Positions 54,787 to 64,000 are shown, numbered from the stretch's first letter. The stretch is 64,000 bases of DNA from Mycolicibacterium neoaurum (GCF_036946495.1 NZ_JAQIIX010000001.1:620001-684000); one strand, 5' to 3'. Translations and numbers: made by a program. Notes: a model not told the origin generated them from the sequence alone.

Positions 54787-57066
54787 ATGGCCACCAGCGC
54801 CGACACCACATCCGAGCAGCAGTTCGCCGAGGATGTGGCCGCCACCCAGGAGTACTTCGACAGCCCGCGCTTCGACGGCATCACCCGGCTGTACTCGGCC
54901 CGCCAGGTCGCAGAACAGCGGGGCACCATCCCCTCGGACTATCCGGTGGCGCGTGAGGCGGCCACGGCGTTCTATCCGCGGCTGCGGGAACTCTTCGAGC
55001 AGAAGAAGAGCATAACCACCTTCGGGCCCTACTCTCCCGGCCAGGCCGTGACCATGAAGCGGATGGGGATCGAGGGCATCTACCTGGGCGGTTGGGCGAC
55101 CTCGGCGAAGGGGTCGATCAGCGAGGACCCCGGACCCGATCTGGCCAGCTACCCGCTCAGCCAGGTACCCGACGAAGCGGCCGGCCTGGTCCGCGCGCTG
55201 CTGACCGCCGACCGCAACCAGCAGTACCTGCGGCTGAAGATGACCCCCGAGCAGCGAGCCGCGCAACCTCCGGTCGACTACCGCCCCTTCATCATCGCCG
55301 ACGCGGATACCGGCCACGGCGGAGATCCGCACGTGCGCAACCTGATTCGGCGTTTCGTCGAATCTGGGGTCCCCGGATATCACATCGAGGACCAACGGCC
55401 CGGCACCAAGAAGTGTGGTCACCAGGGCGGCAAGGTGCTGGTGCCGTCAGACGAACAGATCAAGCGGCTCAACACCGCTCGCTTCCAGCTCGACATCATG
55501 CGGGTGCCCGGCATCATCGTCGCGCGCACCGATGCCGAGGCCGCCAACTTGATCGACAGCCGGGCCGACGAGCGTGATCAACCGTTCCTGCTCGGCGCGA
55601 CGAATGTGAAGATCCCGCCGTACAAGGCCTGCTTCCTGGCGATCACCCGGCGCTTCCACACCCTTGGGATCACCGAACTCAACGGACACCTGCTCTACGC
55701 GCTGCCCGAGGGTGAATACGCGGCGGCCGAATCCTGGCTGGAACGCCAGGGTCTGCTCGACGCGGTGGCCAGGGCAGCTCAGTCCTACCAGCCCGGCCAA
55801 TCCGTCGATGCCCTGTTCGACGAGGTGGAATCCCAATTCGTCCAGGCCTGGCAGGACGATGCGGGGTTGGAGACCTACGGCGATGCCGTGGCCGAACTGT
55901 TGGAGTTCCGGGAACGCGAGGGCGAGAAGGCCGACATGAGCGCCGCAGAGTGGCGGGAGTTCGCCAAGACCGCCTCGCTGTACGCCGCACGCGAGAAGGC
56001 CAAATCCCTCGGTGCGGACGTGGCGTGGGACCCCGAACGGGTGAAGACGCCGGAGGGCTACTACCAGATCCGCGGCGGTATTCCCTACGCGATCGCCAAA
56101 TCCCTTGCCGCGGCGCCATTTGCCGACATCCTTTGGATGGAGACCAAGACCGCGGACCTGGCCGACGCCCGCGAGTTCGCCCACGCCATCCATGCGGTGT
56201 ACCCGGACAAGATGCTGGCCTACAACCTTTCACCGTCCTTCAACTGGGACACCACCGGTATGAGCGATGACGAGATGCGAGCCTTCCCCGAGGAGATCGG
56301 CAAGCTCGGCTTTGTGTTCAACTTCATGACCTACGGCGGACATCAGATCGACGGTGTGGCCGCCGAAGAGTTCGCGACCGCCTTGCTCCAGGACGGCATG
56401 CTGTCCTTGGCCCGCCTGCAGCGCAAGATGCGCCTGGTCGAATCGCCCTATCGCACACCGCAAACCCTCGTCGGTGGTCCGCGCAGCGATGCCGCGCTCG
56501 CCGCATCGTCGGGACGCACCGCGACGACCAAATCGATGGGCAAGGGGTCTACCCAACACCAGCACCTCGTGCAGACCGAAGTGCCGAAGAAGCTGCTGGA
56601 AGAGTGGCTGGCCATCTGGGGCGAGCACTATCAGCTCAGCGAGACCCTGCGGGTGCAGCTGAGGCCGCGTCGCGCCGGATCCGACGTGCTGGAGCTCGGC
56701 ATCTACGGCGACGGGGAGGACAAGGTCGCCGACGTCATCGTCGATCCGATCAAGGATCGGCACGGTCGCAGCATCCTGACGGTGCGAGACCAGAACACCT
56801 ACGCCGAGAAGTTGCGTAAGAAGCGCCTGATGGACGTGATCCACCTGTGGCTGATCCACCGCTTCAAGCCCGAGATCGTGTACTACGTGACACCCACTGA
56901 GGACAACATCTACCAAACCGAGAAGCTGAAGAAGCACGGCCTGTTCAGCAATGTGTATCAGGAGGTCGGCGAGATCATCGTCGCCGACGTCAACCAGGCG
57001 CGGATCGATGAGTTGTTGGCTTCCGACCGCGCGGCACTGGGCCGGCTGATCCGCAAGGAGGATTAA
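54787..57066 (+). CDS. aceA2: Isocitrate lyase 2 (long form)
   Basis: This is the 759-residue ICL2-type isocitrate lyase of the glyoxylate shunt and methylcitrate cycle. The catalytic motif KKCGHQGGK holds C210, preceded by the metal site FIIADADTGHGGDPHVRNL and followed by YNLSPSFNWD. About 170 extra residues at the C-terminus form the ICL2-specific domain, linked to acetyl-CoA or propionyl-CoA activation in the tuberculosis enzyme. In some tuberculosis strains this gene is split; here it is intact. ATG 54787 follows GAGGAG. It overlaps the convergent lipoprotein gene by 4 bp. Confidence 0.95.
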   Translation: MATSADTTSEQQFAEDVAATQEYFDSPRFDGITRLYSARQVAEQRGTIPSDYPVAREAATAFYPRLRELFEQKKSITTFGPYSPGQAVTMKRMGIEGIYLGGWATSAKGSISEDPGPDLASYPLSQVPDEAAGLVRALLTADRNQQYLRLKMTPEQRAAQPPVDYRPFIIADADTGHGGDPHVRNLIRRFVESGVPGYHIEDQRPGTKKCGHQGGKVLVPSDEQIKRLNTARFQLDIMRVPGIIVARTDAEAANLIDSRADERDQPFLLGATNVKIPPYKACFLAITRRFHTLGITELNGHLLYALPEGEYAAAESWLERQGLLDAVARAAQSYQPGQSVDALFDEVESQFVQAWQDDAGLETYGDAVAELLEFREREGEKADMSAAEWREFAKTASLYAAREKAKSLGADVAWDPERVKTPEGYYQIRGGIPYAIAKSLAAAPFADILWMETKTADLADAREFAHAIHAVYPDKMLAYNLSPSFNWDTTGMSDDEMRAFPEEIGKLGFVFNFMTYGGHQIDGVAAEEFATALLQDGMLSLARLQRKMRLVESPYRTPQTLVGGPRSDAALAASSGRTATTKSMGKGSTQHQHLVQTEVPKKLLEEWLAIWGEHYQLSETLRVQLRPRRAGSDVLELGIYGDGEDKVADVIVDPIKDRHGRSILTVRDQNTYAEKLRKKRLMDVIHLWLIHRFKPEIVYYVTPTEDNIYQTEKLKKHGLFSNVYQEVGEIIVADVNQARIDELLASDRAALGRLIRKED

Positions 57067-59399
57067 CCGAGCGCGTCGCCGGCGGGGCCGAGATTCAACA
57101 ACACGGTCTCGCCGGTGACGCCCCCGGCTCCGTCGTTGTCGGTGACGACATAGAGATTCGCATTGCCTGCGACAGCGAAGCCCTCCGCCTTTTCCTGAAC
57201 GAACCCCTTGGTGGCGGCCAGATCGGGAAGCAGGTCGCGGGCGAGTGTCTTCGGTAGCACCGGCGGCTCGGCGGTACCGGCCGCACCGGGCCCGGTGGGC
57301 AGCTCGACCCGGTAGATGGCCTTCACCCTGGCCTCGGGACCCGCGCGGTTGTCGCGTTCGAGAACCAGCAACGCACCGTCGTACACGGCGATCTCGGACA
57401 GGCTCATCCGATCCCCTTCGGACTCGGTCGGCTCCAGCCGGTACCCGAACCAATCCCACTGTCGGTTCGCCGGGGTGTACCTCCCGAGACGTACGACTCC
57501 TGGCGGATCACCGTCGAGCGTGCGCTGCAGGGACACCCAGATCGTCTCTCCGTCGATCGCCACACCCTGCAGTCCCTGACCGGCCGGGCCCGCGGCGACA
57601 TCGGCGGGCAGCCGCACGTGATCCTTGATCGCCCCGTCGGGCGCCACGTTGACCAACTCATTGCCGGCTCCATCGCGCCCCTCCGCGGCCAGCACATAAC
57701 CGTCGGGACGCACCGCGAGGCCCTCGATGTCCAGGCTCGCCGGTGAGCCGTTGTCGGTGATGGTCAGTTCACTGTCGATCAGCGCGGGTGTCTTGGACAG
57801 GTCGATGCTCAGTACTCGTGCCGGCCCGTACGCGCCGCCGGTAGCGGTGAACAACCGGTCCGGAGCGGCGGGGTCGGCCGCCAGCGCGCCGAGCGCACCC
57901 CAGCCGATCGGGGTCCCGTCCAGGTCACCGGAGACGACGGACGGGAACACGGGCCTACCGGCATCGATGCCCGCGTAGGCCCCTCCGTATCCGAAGATCG
58001 TGATCGCCGAACGCACGCCGTCGGCGGCCTCGTCCGTCTCAGAGGAGACCACCAGCAGATTGCGCGATGGGATCGCCAGGATGCCCTCGGGGCCTGCCGT
58101 GGTCGGCAGGATCTGGCGGAACGCAGGGGCCTTCGGATCACCGACGTCATAGGCTGCGACAAAGTTGCTCCGCTCGGACGCCACCAACACCATTGGCCGA
58201 CCGCCGATCTCGGTGCTGATCAAGCCCTCGGGCTCCGGACCCCTCGCCTCGGCCCGCGACTCCACGTGCATCCCGGTGCGTACCGCGAGCTTTTCCAGTG
58301 AATTGCCCGCGTCCCAGACGACACCACCGGTGGCGGCATCGAAAACCGTCCAGCCTCTGGTGCCGCCCTTCCAGTCACCCTCGTTGGCCGTCACGACATG
58401 ATCGTCACCGATCCAGCCGATGGCATCCGGTTCACGTGGCGCCGCGGCGATCGCGCCGCGCTGGTCCACCGTGCCGTCGTCGTGGATGTCGATACCCTCG
58501 ACGGCCTGCGTGCCCGCGCTGAACATCGAGGAAACGGCCCCCGTGTTTCCGTCGATGATCGCGATGCCGTTGTTCTCCTGCAGCGTCACCGCGATCTGCC
58601 CGCGCTTGTTGATGCTGACGTACTCCGGTTCGAGGTCTTCGGGTGTGTCCAGGCCGGCAGCACGGGCCTGGTCGATGTCGAAGTCGACCCTGCGAGTCCG
58701 CCACTGGCCGGGCCCGCCGGCGAGAGTCACCAACTGGACGAATCCGGTCGGCGGTTGCGGGAGGTCTCCTTCGGCGCCGCCGGCTGGCGTGAAGTCTTCG
58801 TCACGCCGGTTCTCCATGGCGATCGCCGCGAAGGCGCCGTCGGGGCTCAGCGCGATCGAATCGGGCTGGCCGCCGAGATCGATACTGCGCACCCTGGTCC
58901 TGTCGGCGATCCGGATGACGTCCAGCCGCCCCGACGGATTGGTGAGGTCTGCCCCGGTGCCGTCGATGACCACGAGTGCGAACTCGCCCGCCGCGGTGAT
59001 CGATGTCGGCCGGTCGCCGGCACGCCCGAGCTCCTGTAACGAAATCGTACCCTTACCAATGGGTTTGAGGGGATCACTGATATCGACGAAGCCGATGCGC
59101 GCGGCGGCGGCGTCGGTGTGGACGACGGTGTTGCCATCGGAGCTCGCGGTGGCGATCTCGGCCGCGGTCTCGGCCGCCGGGTCGGTGCCGGCCGGCCGGT
59201 TCAGATACACCGGGTATGTCGCCAACCGGTGATAGCGCTCGGATTCCGGCAAGGCGAAGTCGATCGGCGAGGTGGCGCGTTGGGCCTGCAGCCCGCGTCG
59301 GCCGTGATCATCGCGTCCCGAGTCGGTGGCGCATCCTGCGACGAGGACGGTGACTGCGACGATGAGGGTGGTGGCCCGGAACAGACCGGACGTGGTCAT
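57063..59399 (-). CDS. Phytase-like esterase-domain lipoprotein
   Basis: The 778-residue protein begins with a lipoprotein signal (lipobox LVAGC at about residues 19-23) and then a beta-propeller of the esterase-like phytase/choice-of-anchor type. Its blades include GGQPDSIALSPDGAFAAIAMENR, VANE-like VVTANEGDWKGGTRGW and DNGSPASLDIEGLAVRPDGYVLAAEGRDG. It should sit on the outer face of the membrane. ATG 59399 follows a G-rich ribosome-binding site; longer readings to 59738 are rejected. Enzymatic activity is unproven. Confidence 0.82.
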   Translation of the reverse strand: MTTSGLFRATTLIVAVTVLVAGCATDSGRDDHGRRGLQAQRATSPIDFALPESERYHRLATYPVYLNRPAGTDPAAETAAEIATASSDGNTVVHTDAAAARIGFVDISDPLKPIGKGTISLQELGRAGDRPTSITAAGEFALVVIDGTGADLTNPSGRLDVIRIADRTRVRSIDLGGQPDSIALSPDGAFAAIAMENRRDEDFTPAGGAEGDLPQPPTGFVQLVTLAGGPGQWRTRRVDFDIDQARAAGLDTPEDLEPEYVSINKRGQIAVTLQENNGIAIIDGNTGAVSSMFSAGTQAVEGIDIHDDGTVDQRGAIAAAPREPDAIGWIGDDHVVTANEGDWKGGTRGWTVFDAATGGVVWDAGNSLEKLAVRTGMHVESRAEARGPEPEGLISTEIGGRPMVLVASERSNFVAAYDVGDPKAPAFRQILPTTAGPEGILAIPSRNLLVVSSETDEAADGVRSAITIFGYGGAYAGIDAGRPVFPSVVSGDLDGTPIGWGALGALAADPAAPDRLFTATGGAYGPARVLSIDLSKTPALIDSELTITDNGSPASLDIEGLAVRPDGYVLAAEGRDGAGNELVNVAPDGAIKDHVRLPADVAAGPAGQGLQGVAIDGETIWVSLQRTLDGDPPGVVRLGRYTPANRQWDWFGYRLEPTESEGDRMSLSEIAVYDGALLVLERDNRAGPEARVKAIYRVELPTGPGAAGTAEPPVLPKTLARDLLPDLAATKGFVQEKAEGFAVAGNANLYVVTDNDGAGGVTGETVLLNLGPAGDALG

Positions 59400-59481
59400 G
59401 GGCCCCCCGTGTTCGATTCGGCCCCAGGCGATCGTGATATCGCCGGGTGCACGTCCAGTGTCACTCAGCTGGCCAACGAGA

Positions 59482-59514
59482 AAGGGCCGACCCTTGTTCC
59501 GCGGGTCGGCCCTT
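59482..59514 (-). terminator. Terminator hairpin after the PGRS-type gene
   Basis: A perfect 12-bp stem (AAGGGCCGACCC pairing with GGGTCGGCCCTT) and 9-nt loop stand 19 bp downstream of the stop codon. On the minus strand it is followed by TTCTCGTT, a weak U-rich tail. It separates the PGRS-type gene from the phytase-like lipoprotein. Confidence 0.8.
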
Positions 59515-59532
59515 CTCACATGAGCGATCGGG

Positions 59533-61266
59533 TCAGTCGACGTTGCCGCCGGTGTTGCCCGGCCCACCGCCCGGGCTGCCGCCCTGACCGGGATTGCCGT
59601 TGGACTGGCCACCGTTGCCGCCGTTGCCACCGAATCCACCGAAGTTGCCGTTGCCCCCGTTACCGCCGCTGCCGCCGGTGCCGGTGTTGAGGCCGCCGGC
59701 ACCGACGCCGTTACCGCCGTCGCCGCCGCGTCCGCCACCGGTCAGGATGCCGCGGCCATTGCCGCCCTGGCCGCCGGTGCCGCCGATGCCGCCCTCGTCA
59801 TCGCGGGTCCCGTTGCCGCCGTCGCCGCCGCGGCCACCACCGAAGAGCACCAGGCCGCTGCCGCCACCGCTACCGCCGGCACCACCTGTTCCGGCACCGG
59901 TCTGCGATGTGCCGTTGCCGCCGTTGCCGCCACGCCCGCCGCCGCCGACGATCGCGTTGCCGCCGCCGCTACCGCCGGCACCGCCGGTGGCGTTCCCGGA
60001 CGTAGCCGTCGCGTCACCGCCGGTTCCGCCTTCGCCGGCGAATCCGACTTCGACCACGCCTCCGGCACCGCCGGCACCACCGACGGCCGAACCCGTCCCG
60101 GACGCGGTGGCCGAACCACCGTCGCCACCGCGGCCGGGCGCGTAGAGGCCCTGGCCACCGGTGCCACCGGCACCACCGGTGATCGTGCCGCTGGTCCCGG
60201 TCGCGCTACCACCGGCACCACCGCCGCCACCGGCACCCAGGATGCCCGCGGTTCCGGCGTCGCCGCCGGCGCCACCGACCGCGTTCGCGCCCTGCGCACT
60301 GCCACCGTCACCACCGGCGCCACCGTTGCCGACCAGCAGGCCTGCCTGCCCGCCGGCGCCACCGGCACCTCCGACCGCGCCGGTGTTGGTGAGATCACCG
60401 TTACCGCCGCGCCCGCCATCACCGAAGATCAAGCCACCGCGCCCGCCGTCACCGCCGTCGATCCCGCCGACACCGTCGCCGCCGCGCCCGCCGTTGCCCA
60501 GCAAACCGGCATGACCGCCGTTGCCGCCACCGAGGCCACCGTCGCCGCCATTGCCGAGCAGACCGCCCTGTCCGCCGTCTGCGCCTATGCCACCGGCGCC
60601 GCCGTTGCCGAAGAGCAACCCGCCGCGGCCGCCGTTGACACCCGCGGTCACCGAGGTGAAACCGTTGCCGATGAGCAGGCCGCCGTCGGGATTGGCCGCG
60701 TCACCGTTGCGGACGAAGAAGCTGATCACCGGGATCCGGCCACCGATGTCACCGAGCAATCCGGCAATCGCGCCGGGCAGATCACCCAGATTGGTCTGTG
60801 CGACCTGCAGGGAACCGTCCGCCGCCGCGATCATCATGGTGACCGGCGTATCGCGGTCTCCACCTGTACGTGCGACGGCATCTGCCAACACTTCAGGTGT
60901 GAATTCGGGGGTGGCACCGGCCGCCGAACGCGCCGAGCCACCGGGCGCAGCGGAGACGTCATCGGCACCGTTGTCGGTCGGGACGAACGTGATCAGGGTG
61001 CCACCGGCATCCGCCGCGGCCGGGGCTCCGGAGTTCTGGGCATCGACGCCGACCTGCGCGCCATAGAGCGCATTCGGTGCCGGGGCGGGCAGCACTGCGG
61101 TCGCGGCGGCCAGCATCGGTTGAGCGTGCACGATGTGCGGGGCCACGACGGTTGCCGAGCCGGCGAGGTCCGCGCGCTGACCATCCACCGAGACGACGGC
61201 CACTCCCGTCGTCGCCAAAACACCCGCTGCCAATGCCGAAAAGACTGTGCTGGGCACGTTTCCCAC
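59533..61266 (-). CDS. Secreted PGRS-type glycine-rich protein without a PE domain
   Basis: The 577-residue protein has a signal-like N-terminus (FSALAAGVLATTGVAVVSV, about 8-26) and a unique region of about 180 residues. From about residue 207 to the end it consists of GGxGG repeats (GGAGG, GGDGG, NGGNGG, LLFGNGG, LLGNGG) exactly like the PGRS domain of PE_PGRS proteins. No PE domain or SxxxE/YxxxD motif is present, so type VII export is not supported; Sec export is more likely. GTG 61266 follows AAGGAG. Function unknown; a calcium-binding or cell-surface role is speculative. Confidence 0.82.
   Translation of the reverse strand: MGNVPSTVFSALAAGVLATTGVAVVSVDGQRADLAGSATVVAPHIVHAQPMLAAATAVLPAPAPNALYGAQVGVDAQNSGAPAAADAGGTLITFVPTDNGADDVSAAPGGSARSAAGATPEFTPEVLADAVARTGGDRDTPVTMMIAAADGSLQVAQTNLGDLPGAIAGLLGDIGGRIPVISFFVRNGDAANPDGGLLIGNGFTSVTAGVNGGRGGLLFGNGGAGGIGADGGQGGLLGNGGDGGLGGGNGGHAGLLGNGGRGGDGVGGIDGGDGGRGGLIFGDGGRGGNGDLTNTGAVGGAGGAGGQAGLLVGNGGAGGDGGSAQGANAVGGAGGDAGTAGILGAGGGGGAGGSATGTSGTITGGAGGTGGQGLYAPGRGGDGGSATASGTGSAVGGAGGAGGVVEVGFAGEGGTGGDATATSGNATGGAGGSGGGNAIVGGGGRGGNGGNGTSQTGAGTGGAGGSGGGSGLVLFGGGRGGDGGNGTRDDEGGIGGTGGQGGNGRGILTGGGRGGDGGNGVGAGGLNTGTGGSGGNGGNGNFGGFGGNGGNGGQSNGNPGQGGSPGGGPGNTGGNVD
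59540..60650 (-). repeat. PGRS-type coding repeat array
   Basis: This is about 1.1 kb of imperfect GCCGCC/ACCGCC-rich repeats encoding glycine-rich PGRS units. The complementary strand reads as long proline-rich frames that are not genes. Such tracts are prone to slippage and to assembly errors. Confidence 0.85.
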
Positions 61267-61615
61267 CGAAGCTCCTTAAGCTGACCCAATTTGCCGCGAG
61301 AAGTATGTCAGACATGCGCTTAGAAAACTCTCAGTTTGCGACACATCGTCGAAACGTGTTCCGCCGAGCGCCGCGCTTCGGCCAATGACCGTTCATTTGC
61401 CTGGCGTCATCGCGGTAACCCTGCACCGAATCCCGTCGACCCTGTTTTGCTGATGGTCACGATGCAGCCGCGGCACCCGACGGCGGTATCGGTTGCTGCT
61501 CTACCGGCGCGACCTCGCAGTGCGGCGCCGTGTCGCGGTTCGTCCGGGCGAACTCATCGGGTCAGTTCACCGACATTGCCATGATCCGGCCGACACCGGG
61601 TTTAAGGTGCACTCC
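61267..61615. other. Intergenic region between divergent PGRS-type and M15-fold genes
   Basis: This 349-bp stretch holds the two divergent promoters. I see the AAGGAG of the PGRS-type gene at its left edge and AAGGTG of the hydrolase at its right edge. A KstR-like core (AACGTGTT, 61353-61360) lacks the outer bases of the consensus. No gene or RNA structure was recognised. Confidence 0.5.
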
Positions 61616-62281
61616 GTGAGCAAGATCGCGTTAGCCGGCAACCGCGGCCGGTGGCTCGCGTTCACGATGTCGGTGGCGGTCTCGGCGATGGTGATCATTG
61701 CCCAGAACGGGGTGCCACCGCACCTCGCCGACACCGAGGGCAGTGCGGCCACCGCCGCGAACCCGACGGCGCCGCCCACCGTCCCCGCTCAACCCGGGCC
61801 GAGTGCCACCGAAGCCGAATTGCTGGCGGCGTCGGTGCCGGTCGAACCGCGAGTTCTCGACTTTCCGTTGGACCCCGGCGTCGCCCCGGAGGGCGGGCTG
61901 CAGGTGAAGACGATCTGGGTCGCTCGTGCCATCAGCATGATGTACCCGGAGATCACCACCATCGGCGGCTATCGACAAGACGCGCTGAAATGGCATCCCA
62001 ATGGTTTGGCGATCGACGTGATGATCCCCGATCACAGCAGTGAGCAAGGCATCGAGCTGGGCAACCAGATCGCCGGGCTCGCCCTGGCCAACGCGCAACG
62101 GTGGGGCGTCATCCACGTGATCTGGCGGCAAGGCTTCTATCCCGGCATCGGCGCACCCAGCTGGACGGCCGATTACGGATCGGAAACCCTGAACCATTTC
62201 GACCACATCCACATCGCCACCGATGGGGGCGGCTACCCCACTGGCCACGAGTCCTATTATCTCGGCTCGATGAAATCCTGA
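61616..62281 (+). CDS. Secreted M15-fold (ARB_07466-like) hydrolase
   Basis: The 221-residue protein has a signal anchor (about 13-30), a Pro/Ala/Thr linker and a C-terminal domain with the metal-site pattern GYRQDALKWHPNGLAIDVMIPD and HFDHIHIATDGGG. This H-x6-D with a later H-x-H layout is that of M15-type peptidoglycan carboxypeptidases and the ARB_07466-like domain common in mycobacteria. It likely acts on peptidoglycan outside the membrane. GTG 61616 follows AAGGTG; the longer frame from 61493 is rejected because it would bury the signal. Confidence 0.82.
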   Translation: MSKIALAGNRGRWLAFTMSVAVSAMVIIAQNGVPPHLADTEGSAATAANPTAPPTVPAQPGPSATEAELLAASVPVEPRVLDFPLDPGVAPEGGLQVKTIWVARAISMMYPEITTIGGYRQDALKWHPNGLAIDVMIPDHSSEQGIELGNQIAGLALANAQRWGVIHVIWRQGFYPGIGAPSWTADYGSETLNHFDHIHIATDGGGYPTGHESYYLGSMKS

Positions 62282-62284
62282 CGG

Positions 62285-64000
62285 TCAGACTGCGACCGAC
62301 ACCGGGCACGATGCGGTGCCGGCAGCACTCGGGTCGCCACACACCGCGACCATCGTGATCAGCTGGTCCGGGTCATAGGGGGTGAAGTCGGGTGCGGCGG
62401 GCGGCCACAACGGGAAGATGCTGGCGCCGGTCACCCCGGTGATTCGGGCGACGATCTGTGCGGCGAAGTTGGTCACCACGTAGCCGAGGTCTCCGATGAA
62501 CTCGACGGGTCCGACAGCCGCACCGGCCAGGAAGCTGACCAGGAAGATGTTCTGTCCGGCAACCGCTTTCAGGCCACCGACGATGCCGTCGACGATATCG
62601 ACCAGGAAGTACGGGATGGAGGCGAAGATGGTACGCACACCCAACGCCACATCGGTGGCGATGTCGGGGTAGCCGTTCTTGCCGATGATGTCCTGCAGGG
62701 CGGCACGCAATGCGTCGTCATTGTCGATCGGCCGGACATTGTTGGTGAGCTCGGTCATCGAGGTGCCGTCGCTACCCGGTCGGACGGTGCCGCCGAACAG
62801 GGTGACGACGGTCGGGGTGACGTCGACGATTTCATACTGCAGGTTGATCAGACCGTTCCCTGGTCCCGATCCTCCGAATCCCTCACCCCGAACGACGACG
62901 AAAGTGCCTGTCTCGTCCGGGGATTGGAAACCGTGACCGAGTCCACGCTGCGGCTGATGGCCGTGATCGGTGACCAGGATGACCGTCCATTCCTCACCGT
63001 TCGCGGCCTCCCAGTCACGCACCTGCTGCATGATCAAGCCGAGGTTGCGATCGAAGTTCAACAGCGCATCGGTGTATTCCTGCGAGCCGCCACCGTAGGC
63101 GTGTCCGGCCTCGTCGACGCCGACGAAATAGCTGAAGATGAAGTTGGCGACATCGCGGTCGGCGGCGGCGATGGTGGCGCCGGTGACCGAACCGACCAGA
63201 TCGTCGGACGCCGCCCAACTGGACTCCGGTCCGATGTAGTGCACAGTGTCGGCTCGGTTGGCGCCTGCCGCGGCGATGGCCGCGATGACGTCCCAGTTGG
63301 CGATGGCCGTGGTCTGGATACCGTCGCCGTGCGCGCCCTCGAGCTGGTTGAACACGGTCGGGTAGTTGTCATAGGTCCATGGCGTGAAGATGTTGTTGAT
63401 CACCCCGGTCCGCTCACCCCAGAACCCGGTCAGGATGGAGGTCCATGACGGATTCGAGATGGTCGTGTGCCCGACGATGCTCGACGGAGCGGTGGTGCTC
63501 TCCTGGATCAGCGTGAAGAAGTTGGCATTTGCGGGATCGGAAAGCACCTTGCTGAGATTCGTGCCGTCCACCCCGATGAGCAGCACATTTTTACTCTCCG
63601 GCGATGCGGCAGCGACCGCGTTCGGAGAAGCATTGCGGCGCATCGCATTACGTTCCAGCTCGTCGCGCACGGCAGCCAACGCCGCGACGGCGACCGCGGC
63701 CTGCAGCGGCGGTTGCTCCGGGCTGGTCTCGACGAGCGGTTGGCCGGTGGCCGCCGAGGCGAGTTCCGTCGCTGTCGTGGCGGCACCGGCGCCGAGGACC
63801 GGCTCGCCGGTATCGACGATCGTGGCCGGTGCGCTGGTCGGTGACACCCGGTCAGCGGTCACGACCGGCGCGGTGCTCGGCGTGTTGTCCGGCTGCTCGA
63901 TGCCTGTCTCTCGGGCGGTGGTGCGCTCGGTGCCCGTTTGCGAGTCGGGGCCGGCGGTCTCGGCGGCCCGAGTCATGGCGCGGCGCTCCAGCACGCCCGA
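62285..64000 (-). CDS. Alkaline phosphatase-superfamily phosphodiesterase, incomplete at 5' end
   Basis: At least 571 residues are present and the frame is still open at the window edge, so the true start may lie outside; GTG 63994 and ATG 63976 are in-frame candidates. A low-complexity N-terminus (Thr/Ala/Pro-rich) is followed by a type I phosphodiesterase/nucleotide pyrophosphatase core. It includes VLLIGVDGTNLSKVL, the nucleophile region GHTTISNPSWTSILTG and metal motif VTDHGHQP. After the core, about 110 residues include a hydrophobic stretch. It is convergent with the M15-fold gene, 3 bp apart. Substrate unknown. Confidence 0.8.
   Translation of the reverse strand, partial: SGVLERRAMTRAAETAGPDSQTGTERTTARETGIEQPDNTPSTAPVVTADRVSPTSAPATIVDTGEPVLGAGAATTATELASAATGQPLVETSPEQPPLQAAVAVAALAAVRDELERNAMRRNASPNAVAAASPESKNVLLIGVDGTNLSKVLSDPANANFFTLIQESTTAPSSIVGHTTISNPSWTSILTGFWGERTGVINNIFTPWTYDNYPTVFNQLEGAHGDGIQTTAIANWDVIAAIAAAGANRADTVHYIGPESSWAASDDLVGSVTGATIAAADRDVANFIFSYFVGVDEAGHAYGGGSQEYTDALLNFDRNLGLIMQQVRDWEAANGEEWTVILVTDHGHQPQRGLGHGFQSPDETGTFVVVRGEGFGGSGPGNGLINLQYEIVDVTPTVVTLFGGTVRPGSDGTSMTELTNNVRPIDNDDALRAALQDIIGKNGYPDIATDVALGVRTIFASIPYFLVDIVDGIVGGLKAVAGQNIFLVSFLAGAAVGPVEFIGDLGYVVTNFAAQIVARITGVTGASIFPLWPPAAPDFTPYDPDQLITMVAVCGDPSAAGTASCPVSVAV

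Noticed and set aside
59594..60145. Long proline-rich plus-strand frames across the PGRS-type gene
   Set aside because: They are the complement of the GGxGG repeats, have no ribosome-binding site and would be pure low-complexity protein.
59540..60650. Possible CRISPR-like repeat array
   Set aside because: The repeats are short, codon-phased and variable, with no unique spacers; they encode the PGRS domain.
61353..61360. KstR box upstream of the PGRS-type gene
   Set aside because: Only the AAC-GT-GTT core is present; the outer T and A of the 14-bp consensus are missing.

Overview
The window is chromosomal DNA of a high-GC actinobacterium, almost certainly a non-tuberculous Mycobacterium (Mycolicibacterium-like). 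The left third follows the Mycobacterium tuberculosis gene order Rv1832 to Rv1814: gcvP, the Rv1830, Rv1829 and Rv1828 genes, garA, gcvH, a DUF881/Sbp/DUF881 set, a PgsA-family synthase, secA2, bacA, then the Rv1817, Rv1816 and Rv1815 homologues and the erg3-like sterol desaturase. These calls rest on remembered family sequences and gene order; no database was searched.

Layout. Positions 1-9162 (mostly minus strand) hold the glycine-cleavage and GarA metabolic-control block, with a glycine riboswitch in front of gcvP, followed by envelope and secretion genes ending in secA2. bacA (9285-11216) points the other way. Positions 11236-20395 hold a TetR/VOC/FAD-dehydrogenase cluster with a KstR-type operator, an F420-type reductase, a secreted serine protease, a LysM protein, an amine-oxidase-like flavoprotein, the sterol desaturase, a carboxylesterase and a paired SMR efflux system. 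Positions 20364-29802 are mixed: an MFS exporter, malQ, a PknF-like kinase, Nudix and SGNH hydrolases and several small mycobacterial secreted or conserved proteins.

Positions 29817-40219 form a catabolic island around a PucR/GAF regulator. On one side are an Old Yellow Enzyme and an ACMSD-type amidohydrolase; on the other are an aldehyde dehydrogenase, an acid/proton symporter, a flavin monooxygenase resembling 2,6-dihydroxypyridine 3-hydroxylase, a cupin and an acyl-CoA synthetase. I infer uptake and breakdown of an aromatic or N-heteroaromatic acid; the substrate is unknown. This is the best candidate for an undescribed system here.

Positions 40216-57066 include a methyltransferase, a DUF7159-like protein, a persulfide-type CsoR-family regulator facing two DUF202 membrane proteins, a TetR/acyl-CoA dehydrogenase pair with clear operators, an orphan Mce protein, Tex, an acyltransferase, an ArsR/SulP/lipoprotein operon and isocitrate lyase 2. 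The right end (57063-64000) carries envelope and secreted proteins: a phytase-like lipoprotein, a PGRS-type glycine-rich protein without a PE domain, an M15-fold hydrolase and an incomplete phosphodiesterase.

Regulatory DNA read directly includes the tandem glycine riboswitch, a perfect KstR box, two arrays of GTAAC/GTCAC repeats resembling MtrA sites, paired TetR operators at two loci, and CsoR-type and ArsR-type palindromes. No tRNA, rRNA, insertion sequence, prophage or CRISPR array was seen.
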